From: Actinomycetota bacterium | GTDB lineage: Bacteria; Actinomycetota; Humimicrobiia; Humimicrobiales; Humimicrobiaceae | DNA length: 26,552 nt | Assembly (NCBI GenBank): GCA_028695395.1 | Contig: JAQVJB010000014.1 | Coordinates: 1 to 26,552, forward strand | Reading direction: 5' to 3' | Part shown: piece after piece, positions 7,288 to 16,109 of the stretch | Layout of the letters: every line of letters starts with the position of its first letter | Position numbering within the stretch: the stretch's first letter is position 1 | Position numbers and translations under genes: made by a program | The notes under the pieces: generated by a model | What the model was told of the DNA's origin: nothing | Seen by the model: only the letters and a program-made list of their open reading frames with translations | Databases searched by the model: none

Positions 7288-8736
7288 TCAAATAAGACTA
7301 TTTATAAACTTAATTATATATTGTTTAAAAATATTAAAAAAGCCATTATCCCTAGATTCTATATAACATCTTATAAGAGGTTCTGTACCCGATAATCTCA
7401 AAAGTACCCAAGCGTTATTTTCCAGTACTAATTTTACACCATCTTTTGTTAAAATATTACTGATTTTTACATTTTCAATTAATTTATTTTTCATTTCCTT
7501 GAAATTATTAATGATATATTCCATTTTTTCTCTGGGTACTTCCATATCTATTCTTTCATTATAAAAATATCCTAGTTCCTTGTTTATGTTTTTAAGATAT
7601 TCAGAAAGGCTTATACCATTAAGATGTGTCTTTAAATAGCTTTGTATCTCAACCATTAATAGGTTTGCGGCAATCCCGTCTTTTTCCGGTATATGTCCTT
7701 TAATGCTTAATCCTCCGCTCTCTTCGCCGCCTATAAGCACATTATGCCTAAGCATTTCAGAAGCAATATATTTAAAGCCTACAGGTGTTTCTATTAAATC
7801 AATATTAAATTTTTTACATATCTCGTCTATTAAATGAGTGGTTGCCACTGTCCTTACAGCTTTAAGATTGTTGCTTCTGTGCCTTTTTACCGAACAAAGA
7901 TAATAAAAAATTAAAGATATTACATTATTGGGACTTAAGAACACTCCTTCAGAATCAATTACGCCGAAACGGTCAGCATCACCGTCAAGCGCCAGGCCTA
8001 TATCAAATTTTTTTTCAAGTATTATTTTTCTTAATTCAGTTAGATTTTTTTCTGAAGGATCTGGGAGCTTGCCTCCAAAAAAAGCATCTCTTTTATTATT
8101 CAAAACCCTTATCTCATTAACCGATAATTCATCAAGTATGTCCGGGAAAATATTGATACCTGCTCCGTACAGCATATCTGCTGCAATTTTTAAACCAGCT
8201 TTTTTAATTAAGCCAAAATCAATTATTTTTTTAATTTGCTCATGATATTTTGGATAATCATTTAAAATTGTAATATTCTCATCGATGTACTCAGAAGAAT
8301 TTTTTAAAGCCTTTCTATTTGTAATAAAATAACTTATATTTTTTTCAATATTGCTGGTTATCGAATCAGTTGCCGGACCTCCATAATCAGGAATGAACTT
8401 AATACCGCTATATTTCGGAGGATTATGGCTGGCGGTGATCATCAATGCTCCGTCAAGCTTCATATCGATTACATTAAATGCTGTCACAGGGGTAGGCACG
8501 CTTTTTTCAGATAAAAAAACTTTAAAATTATAAGCACTTAATATTTTTGCAGAATAGGAGGCAAATTCTTCTGAAAGAAATCTATTATCATAACCGATAA
8601 AAATACCATTTTTATTTTCTTTTTTTTCTTTCAGATACTTTGCAATAGAGTTAACTACAATTGCAAGATTTTCAAAATTAAAATTATCTGCAATTATATC
8701 TCTCCATCCATCGGTTCCAAATTTTATTTTATTCAT
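7288..8736 (-). CDS. Phosphoglucomutase/phosphomannomutase family protein
   Basis: An alpha-D-phosphohexomutase that interconverts hexose 1- and 6-phosphates through a phosphoserine intermediate, feeding nucleotide-sugar and polysaccharide synthesis. All four signature elements are present: N-terminal FGTDGWRD, the catalytic serine loop TASHNP (S103), the magnesium loop DGDADR (251-256) with the sugar-specificity motif GGEESGG (337-342), and the phosphate-binding RLSGTEP (447-453). The GEESGG loop fits glucose/mannose phosphates, while phosphoglucosamine mutase is less likely. At 482 residues it is typical in length. The ATG has AGGAG about 14 bases upstream, longer than ideal. The FHA gene follows after a 13-base gap. 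Confidence 0.9.
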   Translation of the reverse strand: MNKIKFGTDGWRDIIADNFNFENLAIVVNSIAKYLKEKKENKNGIFIGYDNRFLSEEFASYSAKILSAYNFKVFLSEKSVPTPVTAFNVIDMKLDGALMITASHNPPKYSGIKFIPDYGGPATDSITSNIEKNISYFITNRKALKNSSEYIDENITILNDYPKYHEQIKKIIDFGLIKKAGLKIAADMLYGAGINIFPDILDELSVNEIRVLNNKRDAFFGGKLPDPSEKNLTELRKIILEKKFDIGLALDGDADRFGVIDSEGVFLSPNNVISLIFYYLCSVKRHRSNNLKAVRTVATTHLIDEICKKFNIDLIETPVGFKYIASEMLRHNVLIGGEESGGLSIKGHIPEKDGIAANLLMVEIQSYLKTHLNGISLSEYLKNINKELGYFYNERIDMEVPREKMEYIINNFKEMKNKLIENVKISNILTKDGVKLVLENNAWVLLRLSGTEPLIRCYIESRDNGFFNIFKQYIIKFINSLI

Positions 8737-8853
8737 TTTGTTCTTTTATTCTCCTATTATTAATAATTATTAATATAGTGCTAAACAATGATTATTTTTT
8801 AAAATCTTACGGTATTTTCCAAATAAAAATTTTTTATAATAACTTATTTATAA

Positions 8854-8932
<79 letters not shown>

Positions 8933-8946
8933 CAATAAACATTGTT

Positions 8947-8975
8947 ATTTTAAATTATTAATAATTAATAGTAAA
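8947..8975 (-). promoter_or_regulatory. Possible tRNA promoter
   Basis: TTTACT (8975-8970) and TAAAAT (8952-8947) on the minus strand are separated by 17 bases and would start transcription near 8940, just ahead of the tRNA at 8932. A second -10-like TATAAT lies at 8982-8977 without a good -35. In DNA this AT-rich such boxes arise easily by chance. Confidence 0.35.
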
Positions 8976-8993
8976 GATTATAAAATCCTTAAT

Positions 8994-9023
8994 AAATAAA
9001 ACAGCCTGTAAAATGTTTTATTT
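8994..9023 (-). terminator. AT-rich hairpin directly after gpsA
   Basis: AAATAAAACA (8994-9003) and TGTTTTATTT (9014-9023) form a perfect 10-base inverted repeat around a 10-base loop, abutting the gpsA stop codon at 9024. The downstream arm on the minus strand is T-rich, as in an intrinsic terminator, but the stem has only one G-C pair, so its strength is doubtful. It separates the long tyrA-gpsA run from the tRNA gene. Confidence 0.4.
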
Positions 9024-10067
9024 TCAGTATTCAGCCTTAAAGCTGCGTTTCATAAGATATTCTACAGATTTTTTTACATCTTCATGCTTATATATAATGT
9101 CATATACACATTTTATAATCGGAAGTTCTATTCTCAGTTTTTCTGACATATCATAAACAGCTTTTGTGGTTTCAACACCCTCAGCAATCATGTTCATTGA
9201 ACTTTTTATTGAATCAATATCTTCGCCTTTTGCAAGCCTTTCACCGACTAGCCTGTTTCTGCTTGCAGTACTTATACATGTAGTTATCAAGTCTCCCATT
9301 CCGGCTATGCCTGCAAAAGTCCTGCTTTTGGCACCATAATTTTTACCAAACCTTTCCAATTCATAAAGACCTCTTGTTATAAGAGAGGCTTTTGTATTGG
9401 AGGCATACCCCATTCCATCTGAAATACCAGCAGCTATTGCAATAATATTTTTAAGGGCTCCGCATAACTCCACTCCTATGATATCATTATTGGTATAGAC
9501 CCTGAAATAATCATTGGAAAAGATTTGCTGAAGCTTTTTTAATATTTTATTATTTTCTGAAGAAACTGTAGAAACACTAGGTAATTTCCTTAATATCTCT
9601 GAAGATATGTTTGGACCTGAAAGAGCTGCAATTTTGTTTTTAAGGCATAAAGGTAAGACCTCTTTTAACACTTGTGATATTCTTAAATTCGTTTCTTTCT
9701 CAATTCCTTTTGCTGCGCTGACAGCAGCAATAGCATCCTTACATGATGCTTCAATAAAATTAAATAGATTTAATGCTGTATTCCTAATAAATTGTGAAGG
9801 AACTGCAAATATTATTAAATAGGGGTTTACCATATAAGATATCTCATCAATATCTTTTGTTCCGAAAGCGTGGACAGATCCTTCAGGAAAAGAATAATCT
9901 CCTAGATATTTTTTATTAGTTCCGCATTGATTAATTTCTCTTGCCACAACTTCCTCAAATGACCATACATACACCTTATATCCTTTTTCAGCAAGCAAAA
10001 GCGAAAGTGTTGTTCCCCAGCTTCCGGACCCAATTACCAATATTTCTTTGATTTTTAAATTTGCCAT
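9024..10067 (-). CDS. gpsA: Glycerol-3-phosphate dehydrogenase [NAD(P)+]
   Basis: Reduces dihydroxyacetone phosphate to sn-glycerol 3-phosphate, the backbone of phospholipids, in the cytosol. The N-terminal Rossmann motif is GSGSWGTTLSLLLAEKGY (residues 13-30), followed by FAVPSQFIR and the SAAKGIE loop. The catalytic lysine lies in GALKNIIAIAAGISDG, with the substrate-binding NTKASLITRGL and GMGDLITTC stretches after it. At 347 residues it is standard. It is the last gene of the tyrA-to-gpsA run, 31 bases after der. The acyltransferase PlsC further upstream in the same run uses a later intermediate of the same pathway; plsX and plsY are not in the window. Confidence 0.96.
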   Translation of the reverse strand: MANLKIKEILVIGSGSWGTTLSLLLAEKGYKVYVWSFEEVVAREINQCGTNKKYLGDYSFPEGSVHAFGTKDIDEISYMVNPYLIIFAVPSQFIRNTALNLFNFIEASCKDAIAAVSAAKGIEKETNLRISQVLKEVLPLCLKNKIAALSGPNISSEILRKLPSVSTVSSENNKILKKLQQIFSNDYFRVYTNNDIIGVELCGALKNIIAIAAGISDGMGYASNTKASLITRGLYELERFGKNYGAKSRTFAGIAGMGDLITTCISTASRNRLVGERLAKGEDIDSIKSSMNMIAEGVETTKAVYDMSEKLRIELPIIKCVYDIIYKHEDVKKSVEYLMKRSFKAEY

Positions 10068-10098
10068 ATTTTTAACTATATTTAAAAAAATCGTTGTT

Positions 10099-11412
10099 CT
10101 AATATTTGAATTTAAGCATTATCGGAGTACCTTTAAATTCATAATTTTCTCTTATAGTTTTTTCAATATAATTTTTTATATTGGTTTTTGCTGAAATATC
10201 CATATTGGAAAAGACAAGAAAATAAGGAGGATTGGTCCCAATTTGTTTGATGAATTTAAGTTTATATTTTTTCCCAGAAACATATATGTAACTGGATTGT
10301 TCTTTCTGCTTGAAAATACCCATTAATTTATTTTCAGAAATAATTTTTACTCTTTCTTTAAGAATAGAATCTATATATTTAAATATATTTTCTATTCCTT
10401 TGTTCTTGAGAGCGCTTATTTTTAAAAAAGGTATATAGCTGGCAAAATAAAGTTTTCTGTCAAGTTCTTCTATCATATTATTAATAATTTCTTTATCAGA
10501 TAGATCAGTTTTTGTAAAAACTACGATTGCGCTTGTCCCGTTCTCCAGGCAGGTATTTATAATATTAATATCCTGTTTACTTACTTTTGTCGTGCTATCA
10601 ACCAGGACAAGGCCTATCTGGGCTTCTTTTATTATCCTGACCGTCCTTAATTTACTGTAATATTCTAAATCCTCTTCAACTACCCTGTTTCTTTTTAAAC
10701 CTGCAGTGTCTATAAATCTGTAATTTTTTCCATCATGATTTAAAATACTGTCAATCGTATCTCTTGTAGTCCCTTCTATTTCATTGACTATCACTCTTTC
10801 TTCTTTTATGAGGGTATTAAAAAGAGTAGATTTACCGGAATTAGGCTTACCGAGTATTGCAATATCGGGAATCAGAGGCTCCTCACTTGCGTTATCATTA
10901 ACTTCCTCGCCAGTAAGACTATCAGTTATTTCATCTAATAAGTCACCTATATTTATTCCATGCATTGCTGAAACTTTTATAGGATATCCTATCCCGAGCT
11001 TAAGATAATCCTCAACATAGTAATCACCTTTTTCACTATCCCATTTATTTCCTGCAAAGATTATCTTTTTATTTGTTTTTCTTAAAAAAGATATTATCTC
11101 TTCATCAGCAGTTGAAATAGGCTCTCTCAAGTTTACTAGAAATATAATTATATCTGATTCATCAATTGCTTTACGTGCCTGCAGAAGTATCTGTAAAGAT
11201 AGTCTATCATCAGGTTTAAAATTCATGCCACCAGTATCAAGGATATAAAAAATCTTATTATTCCATTCGGTTTTATAATATTTCCTATCCCTTGTAATCA
11301 TCGGGTGTTCATGTACTATAGCTTCTTTACTAGAGCATATCCTGTTTATAAGGGTTGATTTCCCTATGTTTGGCTTCCCTATCACTGAAACTACGTTAAA
11401 ACCATCTTTCAT
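10099..11412 (-). CDS. der: Ribosome-assembly GTPase Der (EngA)
   Basis: Essential GTPase with two tandem G domains that assists 50S subunit maturation. G domain 1 has P-loop GKPNIGKS (12-19), DTGG (59-62) and NKWD (122-125). G domain 2 has GKPNSGKS (188-195), DTAG (235-238) and TKTD (300-303). A KH-like C-terminal domain covers about 350-437. The second G4 motif reads TKTD where NKxD is usual; TKxD occurs in other GTPases, so nucleotide binding is probably kept. The ATG overlaps the DUF512 stop codon (ATGA, 11409-11412) and is preceded by AAAGGAG inside the DUF512 gene, indicating coupled translation. The DUF512-der-gpsA order is common in Clostridia-type genomes. Confidence 0.96.
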   Translation of the reverse strand: MKDGFNVVSVIGKPNIGKSTLINRICSSKEAIVHEHPMITRDRKYYKTEWNNKIFYILDTGGMNFKPDDRLSLQILLQARKAIDESDIIIFLVNLREPISTADEEIISFLRKTNKKIIFAGNKWDSEKGDYYVEDYLKLGIGYPIKVSAMHGINIGDLLDEITDSLTGEEVNDNASEEPLIPDIAILGKPNSGKSTLFNTLIKEERVIVNEIEGTTRDTIDSILNHDGKNYRFIDTAGLKRNRVVEEDLEYYSKLRTVRIIKEAQIGLVLVDSTTKVSKQDINIINTCLENGTSAIVVFTKTDLSDKEIINNMIEELDRKLYFASYIPFLKISALKNKGIENIFKYIDSILKERVKIISENKLMGIFKQKEQSSYIYVSGKKYKLKFIKQIGTNPPYFLVFSNMDISAKTNIKNYIEKTIRENYEFKGTPIMLKFKY

Positions 11413-12506
11413 TTATTTAAAAGCTCCTTTGCTAGTGATCTGCCGTTATTTTTTACAAATATTATCTTATCTGATATTTTTCTGAAATCTTCCCGGCTCT
11501 TATTATCAAGAGTAAAATCATCACTATTGAATATGATATCTGAAATTATTATTTTATCATAATTATTAAGAGCTTTTATTTTTATTAAATTTTCATTTAT
11601 ATCCATAAAAGATAGTAGTCCCATTACTTTTACGTTTCCGCCGAATATTTTATTTTTAATGACCATTATATTAACATTTAAGTTAAAGTTTATACTTAAT
11701 TTTTTAATTCTTTCTTTTAACCAGGATATTAAAGAATATATAAAATTTTCAGAATATTCAGATGTAAGTACCAGGATATTACTTATTGTTTTTTTATTTA
11801 TGCCTGTTTTCTTATTGCTGCAGTATTGTAATAATAACTTTTCTGATAATTTTTTAAAATCATTGCTAAAATCCGCAATCATCCCTATGCCATTCTCTAT
11901 CTGGGGAAAATCTTTATAATCTTCATAAGCTGGAATATCTTTTCCGGCAATAATGTAAAATTCATCTGAAATATATACATTCTTCATTTTTTTCAGTTTT
12001 TTTAGTTTTTCGACAAATTCAATAAGTTCAGCTGAAAGAATATTATTGAAGCTTAAAAGCCTCTTATTCTTATTATAATTAGTTATTCCTACAGGTACTA
12101 AACCAATTGAATTTATATTATTAAACATATTTAGAAAATCCAATGTATTTTCAAGGTCGCTTCCATTATTTATCCCCGGGCATACAACAATCTGAATATT
12201 TGAAACTATATTATTTTCGTCTAATTTTCTTAAGTAATCTATTGCAATATTTTGTTTATTATTATTAAAAATTATTTTTCTAATATTATAATCAGCACTA
12301 TGAAAAGATATATATAAAGGAGAAAGGTTATATTTAATTATTTTATTGATATCACTGTCACTCAGATTGGTAAGAGTTATAAAATTACCATGCTTGAATG
12401 ATTCAAGATAGTCATCGTCTTTTAAATAAAGTGTTTTTCTTAATCCTTTGGGAAGCTGGTCTATAAAACAAAAGATACATTTATTTCGGCATTTTTTTAT
12501 TGGCAT
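11409..12506 (-). CDS. DUF512 radical-SAM-like protein lacking the PDZ domain
   Basis: A 365-residue iron-sulfur protein of the DUF512 family, of unknown reaction. The iron-sulfur motif CRNKCIFC (C6, C10, C13) is almost at the N-terminus, followed by FIDQLPKGLR, LKDDDYLESF and HGNFITLTNL, all characteristic of the family. The C-terminal half (about 200-365) corresponds to the DUF512 domain, with ILVLTSEYSENF and FGGNVKVMGLL. Known members carry an N-terminal PDZ domain of about 60-80 residues before the cysteines. It is missing here, and there is no room for it because ispH stops 7 bases upstream and ends normally. The gene is translationally coupled to der, suggesting a link to translation or ribosome biology (inference). 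Confidence 0.88.
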   Translation of the reverse strand: MPIKKCRNKCIFCFIDQLPKGLRKTLYLKDDDYLESFKHGNFITLTNLSDSDINKIIKYNLSPLYISFHSADYNIRKIIFNNNKQNIAIDYLRKLDENNIVSNIQIVVCPGINNGSDLENTLDFLNMFNNINSIGLVPVGITNYNKNKRLLSFNNILSAELIEFVEKLKKLKKMKNVYISDEFYIIAGKDIPAYEDYKDFPQIENGIGMIADFSNDFKKLSEKLLLQYCSNKKTGINKKTISNILVLTSEYSENFIYSLISWLKERIKKLSINFNLNVNIMVIKNKIFGGNVKVMGLLSFMDINENLIKIKALNNYDKIIISDIIFNSDDFTLDNKSREDFRKISDKIIFVKNNGRSLAKELLNK

Positions 12507-12513
12507 TTGAAAC

Positions 12514-13362
12514 CTAAAAAAAGCTTTCTATTCTTTTTTTGACATTACAAAGATCCTGATAAGGCGTAGATGCACCACCGATAACAGCAACTTTATCATT
12601 TATCCTGAACCAATTCTTTTTAACTTCCCGCTCGTCCTCGACATGATATGTATTTTTTTGGACAGAGACTGCTAATTCTTTGAGATGACAGGTGTTTGCA
12701 CTATTTTTCCCTCCCACAACGATTACCGCATTATTGCTTGAAGCCATTTTCAAAACTTCTTTCTGCCTTAAATAAGTAGTCCTGCATATAGTTTTGAATA
12801 TTCTTATTTCATAAGGGAATGTGTCTATCAATTTCTGGCATATAAGTTTGAAATTAGAGTATGTCTGAGTAGTCTGGGAAAGAACTGCAATCTTATTTTT
12901 ATAACGCAAATTTTTTATTTCAGCTTCATTTCCAGCTATAAGGAATTCACCTGTTTTTATATTGCTTGTTATTCCATTTACTTCCGGATGGTTTTTTTCT
13001 CCAATCAAAACTATAAAATAATCTTTATCGCTTAAGGATTTTGCAATTCTTTGTGCTTTTGATACAAAAGGACAAGTGGCATCAATAATATTTACTCCTT
13101 TATCTTCAAATTCTTTTTTTAATTTCGGACTTATTCCATGCGATCTTATTACAACTGTGTCGTTATGACTCAACTTATCAGTTTCCCTGGCAATACCCAC
13201 GCCTTTACTTAAATACGATTTTACCACCTTTGGATTATGGATTATTTCACCAAAAGTATAGATATTATTTTTTTCATTACCGTCTATGGCATTATCAAGC
13301 ATTTTTATAGCTCTTTTAACACCAGGGCAGTATCCTGAATATTTTCCGATTAATACCTGCAT
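12514..13362 (-). CDS. ispH: 4-hydroxy-3-methylbut-2-enyl diphosphate reductase
   Basis: Last enzyme of the MEP isoprenoid pathway, reducing HMBPP to IPP and DMAPP with an iron-sulfur cluster. The three cluster cysteines are present: C12 in SGYCPGVKRA, C97 in DATCPFV and C193 in TICRTT. The proton-relay glutamate E127 lies in NHPEVNG, and S221/N223 in GGKNSANT match the diphosphate-binding serine and asparagine. The SHG, SQTTQT and STPYQDL stretches also fit. Length is 282 residues, with no ribosomal S1 fusion such as many Clostridia carry. It begins one base after the plsC stop. The protein indicates the MEP route and is consistent with an anaerobic or microaerobic host. Confidence 0.96.
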   Translation of the reverse strand: MQVLIGKYSGYCPGVKRAIKMLDNAIDGNEKNNIYTFGEIIHNPKVVKSYLSKGVGIARETDKLSHNDTVVIRSHGISPKLKKEFEDKGVNIIDATCPFVSKAQRIAKSLSDKDYFIVLIGEKNHPEVNGITSNIKTGEFLIAGNEAEIKNLRYKNKIAVLSQTTQTYSNFKLICQKLIDTFPYEIRIFKTICRTTYLRQKEVLKMASSNNAVIVVGGKNSANTCHLKELAVSVQKNTYHVEDEREVKKNWFRINDKVAVIGGASTPYQDLCNVKKRIESFF

Positions 13363-13363
13363 T

Positions 13364-14023
13364 TTAATAATTTATTTTAGAAAATAACTTTTTTAAATCT
13401 TCTATTGCGCATTTTGCCAGTATGTCTATGCCCTCTTTTTTAGAATATTTTTTAAAAATTTCTTCAGTGTCTATAAGATCTCCGAAAATTATTCTTATCT
13501 TGGGCCAGATTATCTTTTTTTTTCCACGTGAAACTTTTTTTAAATTGCATATTGCCATTGGAAGAATAGGCGCTCCGGTAAGATAAGCTATTAATGCCAG
13601 TCCTTTATGACCGGCACCTATTTCTTCTCCGGATGAGCGTGTTCCTTCCGGGAAAATGCCAAGAGTATTTCCTGAATTAATTACTTCCACAGCTTTATTT
13701 ATCGCTCCCCTGTCCACACCTGTTCTATTTACAGGAAAGGCATTAAAAAATTCTATTAAAATCCTAAAAAAAAATTTTCTGAATAACTCTTTTTTGGCCA
13801 TAAAATAAACTGGCCTTGGATAATATTCACCCATAAGCACAGGATCAAAAGCACTGAAATGATTACAGCATAAAATCAATTTATCCTTATAAAAAGATTT
13901 TTCCCTGTCTATTATTTCTATTCTGTATAATGGTTTAAATATGATATTGACAATTAGCTGCATAAATCTATATAAGAATAAATAAGCCCGGCTTCTTTTT
14001 GTTTTAAAAAGATTGACTTTCAT
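13364..14023 (-). CDS. plsC: 1-acylglycerol-3-phosphate acyltransferase (PlsC)
   Basis: Membrane-associated acyltransferase converting lysophosphatidic acid to phosphatidic acid. The catalytic HX4D motif is NHFSAFD (H55, D60) and the glycerol-phosphate-binding motif is FPEGTR (124-129). KKELFRK (about 77-83) and the VNRTGVDRG region complete the PlsC domain. A hydrophobic N-terminal stretch (about 14-34) may associate with the membrane. Length is 219 residues. AGG precedes the ATG by about 8 bases. The order cmk-plsC-ispH is a well-known bacterial arrangement, and the G3P-producing gpsA lies further along the same run. Confidence 0.92.
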   Translation of the reverse strand: MKVNLFKTKRSRAYLFLYRFMQLIVNIIFKPLYRIEIIDREKSFYKDKLILCCNHFSAFDPVLMGEYYPRPVYFMAKKELFRKFFFRILIEFFNAFPVNRTGVDRGAINKAVEVINSGNTLGIFPEGTRSSGEEIGAGHKGLALIAYLTGAPILPMAICNLKKVSRGKKKIIWPKIRIIFGDLIDTEEIFKKYSKKEGIDILAKCAIEDLKKLFSKINY

Positions 14024-14050
14024 TTTTAAAACCTAATTGTATTTATATTC

Positions 14051-14764
14051 TTATTTATTATATTCAAGTTCCTTGTAATAAATATCCTTTATTTTATTGA
14101 AAACCTGTTCTACGCTCATTCCCGTAGTGTCAACTATATGTGCATTTTCAGGTACGATAAGGGGGCTGTCTTTTCTGGTGCTGTCAATCTTATCCCTGCT
14201 CTCAATTTCTTCTTTAATCTGTCTGATATCAGGATTTTGTTTATAATCATTTAATTGTTTCTTTCTTCTTTCGACTCTTTCATCAATATTTGCAGTAAGA
14301 TATATTTTACAGAGAGCATCGGGGCAAACAACGCTTCCGGTATCTCTTCCTTCAAGCACGCATGCTTTTTCACTTGAAAGTTTTCTCTGCAGAGAGACAA
14401 GAAATTTTCTTACTCCTGACAGCTTGGAAACAATAGAAACCGCTTCCCCTACTTCCTTGGAGCGTATATCCATTGTTACATCTCTGTCATTAAGATAAAT
14501 ATTTGTATACTTGTCAGGATCAGAAGCATTATAATCCAATCTTATCGTGTAATCCTCCATCTTCTTTAGAATAGATTGTTCATCTTCAAGATCGATATTG
14601 TTTTCCAGGGCTATTAAAGTTATTGCTCTATACATTGCTCCGGTGTCAATATAGTTCAGTCCGATATCTTTCGCAATAAGTTTTGCAATCGTACTTTTTC
14701 CGCTGCCGGCAGGTCCGTCAATTGTTATTATGTTTTTATTAGTTTTCGATTCCATATTTTTCAA
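14051..14764 (-). CDS. cmk: Cytidylate kinase
   Basis: Phosphorylates CMP and dCMP using ATP, recycling nucleotides released by RNA turnover and lipid synthesis. The P-loop GPAGSGKST lies at residues 17-25, followed by YIDTGAMYRAITL, EVGEAVS, the CMP-site motif LEGRDTGSVVCPDA and the lid-region arginines RVERRKKQ and SRDKIDSTR. Length is 237 residues, slightly longer than usual because of about 10 N-terminal residues. The start at 14764 is TTG with GGAGA at a good distance; an ATG three codons later would be too far from that site, so TTG is preferred. The gene lies 31 bases after aroA and 27 before plsC. Confidence 0.95.
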   Translation of the reverse strand: MKNMESKTNKNIITIDGPAGSGKSTIAKLIAKDIGLNYIDTGAMYRAITLIALENNIDLEDEQSILKKMEDYTIRLDYNASDPDKYTNIYLNDRDVTMDIRSKEVGEAVSIVSKLSGVRKFLVSLQRKLSSEKACVLEGRDTGSVVCPDALCKIYLTANIDERVERRKKQLNDYKQNPDIRQIKEEIESRDKIDSTRKDSPLIVPENAHIVDTTGMSVEQVFNKIKDIYYKELEYNK

Positions 14765-14795
14765 TTTATTTTCTCCATAATAAAATGATTAACTT

Positions 14796-16109
14796 TCAAT
14801 TCAAAATTCTAAACAAAAGTTCTTTAAAGCCGGGGAAAGAAGTATTGATACATCTGCTGTCTTTTATCAATATCCTTTTTTTACCTTTCAAAGCAGCTAT
14901 TGACAGCGCCATAGCTATTCTGTGGTCACCATAAGATTCAATATCTGCCTGATGCAAATCATAGTCTTTATTCCCATAAATGACTAAGCCGTCTTTATTT
15001 TCTTTTGTTTTAATCCCGACTTTATTAAATTCATTCACAATAGCTTTTATTCTGTCACTTTCTTTAATCCTTAATTCTTCAGCTCCGCTTATTAAAGTAT
15101 TTCCAGAAGCAAAAGCGCATGCTACGCTAAGAATCGGTATTTCATCAATAATATTAGCAATAAATTTTTTATTTATTTCAATTGCTTTTAAATTGCTTGA
15201 AGATACCTTTAAATCTGCAACAGGTTCATTATTTATATTCCTATAATTATTAACTTCAATTTTTCCACCCATTTCTTTTAAGATTTCTAACAGGTACGCC
15301 CTTGTAGGATTGATGCCTAAATTTTTAATAATTATCTCTGAATCATCAAGAATAAGGGCAGCTATAATAAAAAAGGCAGCAGAAGAAAAATCACCAGGTA
15401 CATATAGGTTTCTTCCCTTTAACGTTGATTTGTTTATTTTTACATTTTTACCGTTTTTGTAATCGATTTCTGCACCAAAATATTCTAGCATCCTCTCTGT
15501 ATGGTCTCTGGATATGGAAGGCTGTCTTACTTCGGTAATTCCTTCTGCAAATAAGCCAGCAAAAAGCAAGCATGACTTTACCTGGGCGCTTGAAATATCA
15601 GACATAAATACCTTTCCTTTAAGTTGTCTGTTGCCGAATATTACCAAAGGTGCCTTATTGTTGCAGGCTCTTCCAAAAATAGCTGCTCCCATTTCCCTTA
15701 AGGGATTTATTATTCTATCCATAGGCCTGTTATTTATTGAAGCATCACCGCTTAATACAGATAAAAAATCACATGTACTTAAAATGCCTGCTAAAAGCCT
15801 GATGCTTGTACCTGAATTACCTACATATAAAATATCATCAGGTTCCTGAAAAGATTCAATACCGCATCCATGGATGGAAAGGCAGGTATTCTTTAAAATA
15901 TATTTAACACCCAATTTTTCAATTATATCAAGAGTTCTTATGCAGTCCTGCGATAAAAGAAAATTATCGATAATAACTTTTTGTTTTGTAAGGGAGGATA
16001 TTATTACTGCTCTGTGAGAGATGGATTTATCTCCAGGGACTTCGAAAACTCCATTAATACTATATGGTCCTTTAATCTCTATATTTTCTTTTTCCTTATT
16101 CATCATCAC
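14796..16109 (-). CDS. aroA: 3-phosphoshikimate 1-carboxyvinyltransferase (EPSP synthase)
   Basis: Sixth step of the shikimate pathway: transfers enolpyruvyl from PEP to shikimate 3-phosphate. Visible signatures are GDKSISHRA (K28, S29, R33), the PEP-loop GNSGTSIRLLAG (from G97), the shikimate-phosphate loop SDISSAQVKS (170-179), DEIPILSVA (D322, E323), RIKESDRIKA and SYGDHRIAMAL. The GNSGTSIR form is closer to the class II (Gram-positive) type than the GNAGTAMR of class I. Length is 437 residues. The start is ambiguous: GTG at 16109 and two ATGs directly after it (16106 and 16103). It overlaps the tyrA stop by up to 14 bases and is probably translated from the same message. Confidence 0.96.
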   Translation of the reverse strand: MMMNKEKENIEIKGPYSINGVFEVPGDKSISHRAVIISSLTKQKVIIDNFLLSQDCIRTLDIIEKLGVKYILKNTCLSIHGCGIESFQEPDDILYVGNSGTSIRLLAGILSTCDFLSVLSGDASINNRPMDRIINPLREMGAAIFGRACNNKAPLVIFGNRQLKGKVFMSDISSAQVKSCLLFAGLFAEGITEVRQPSISRDHTERMLEYFGAEIDYKNGKNVKINKSTLKGRNLYVPGDFSSAAFFIIAALILDDSEIIIKNLGINPTRAYLLEILKEMGGKIEVNNYRNINNEPVADLKVSSSNLKAIEINKKFIANIIDEIPILSVACAFASGNTLISGAEELRIKESDRIKAIVNEFNKVGIKTKENKDGLVIYGNKDYDLHQADIESYGDHRIAMALSIAALKGKKRILIKDSRCINTSFPGFKELLFRILN

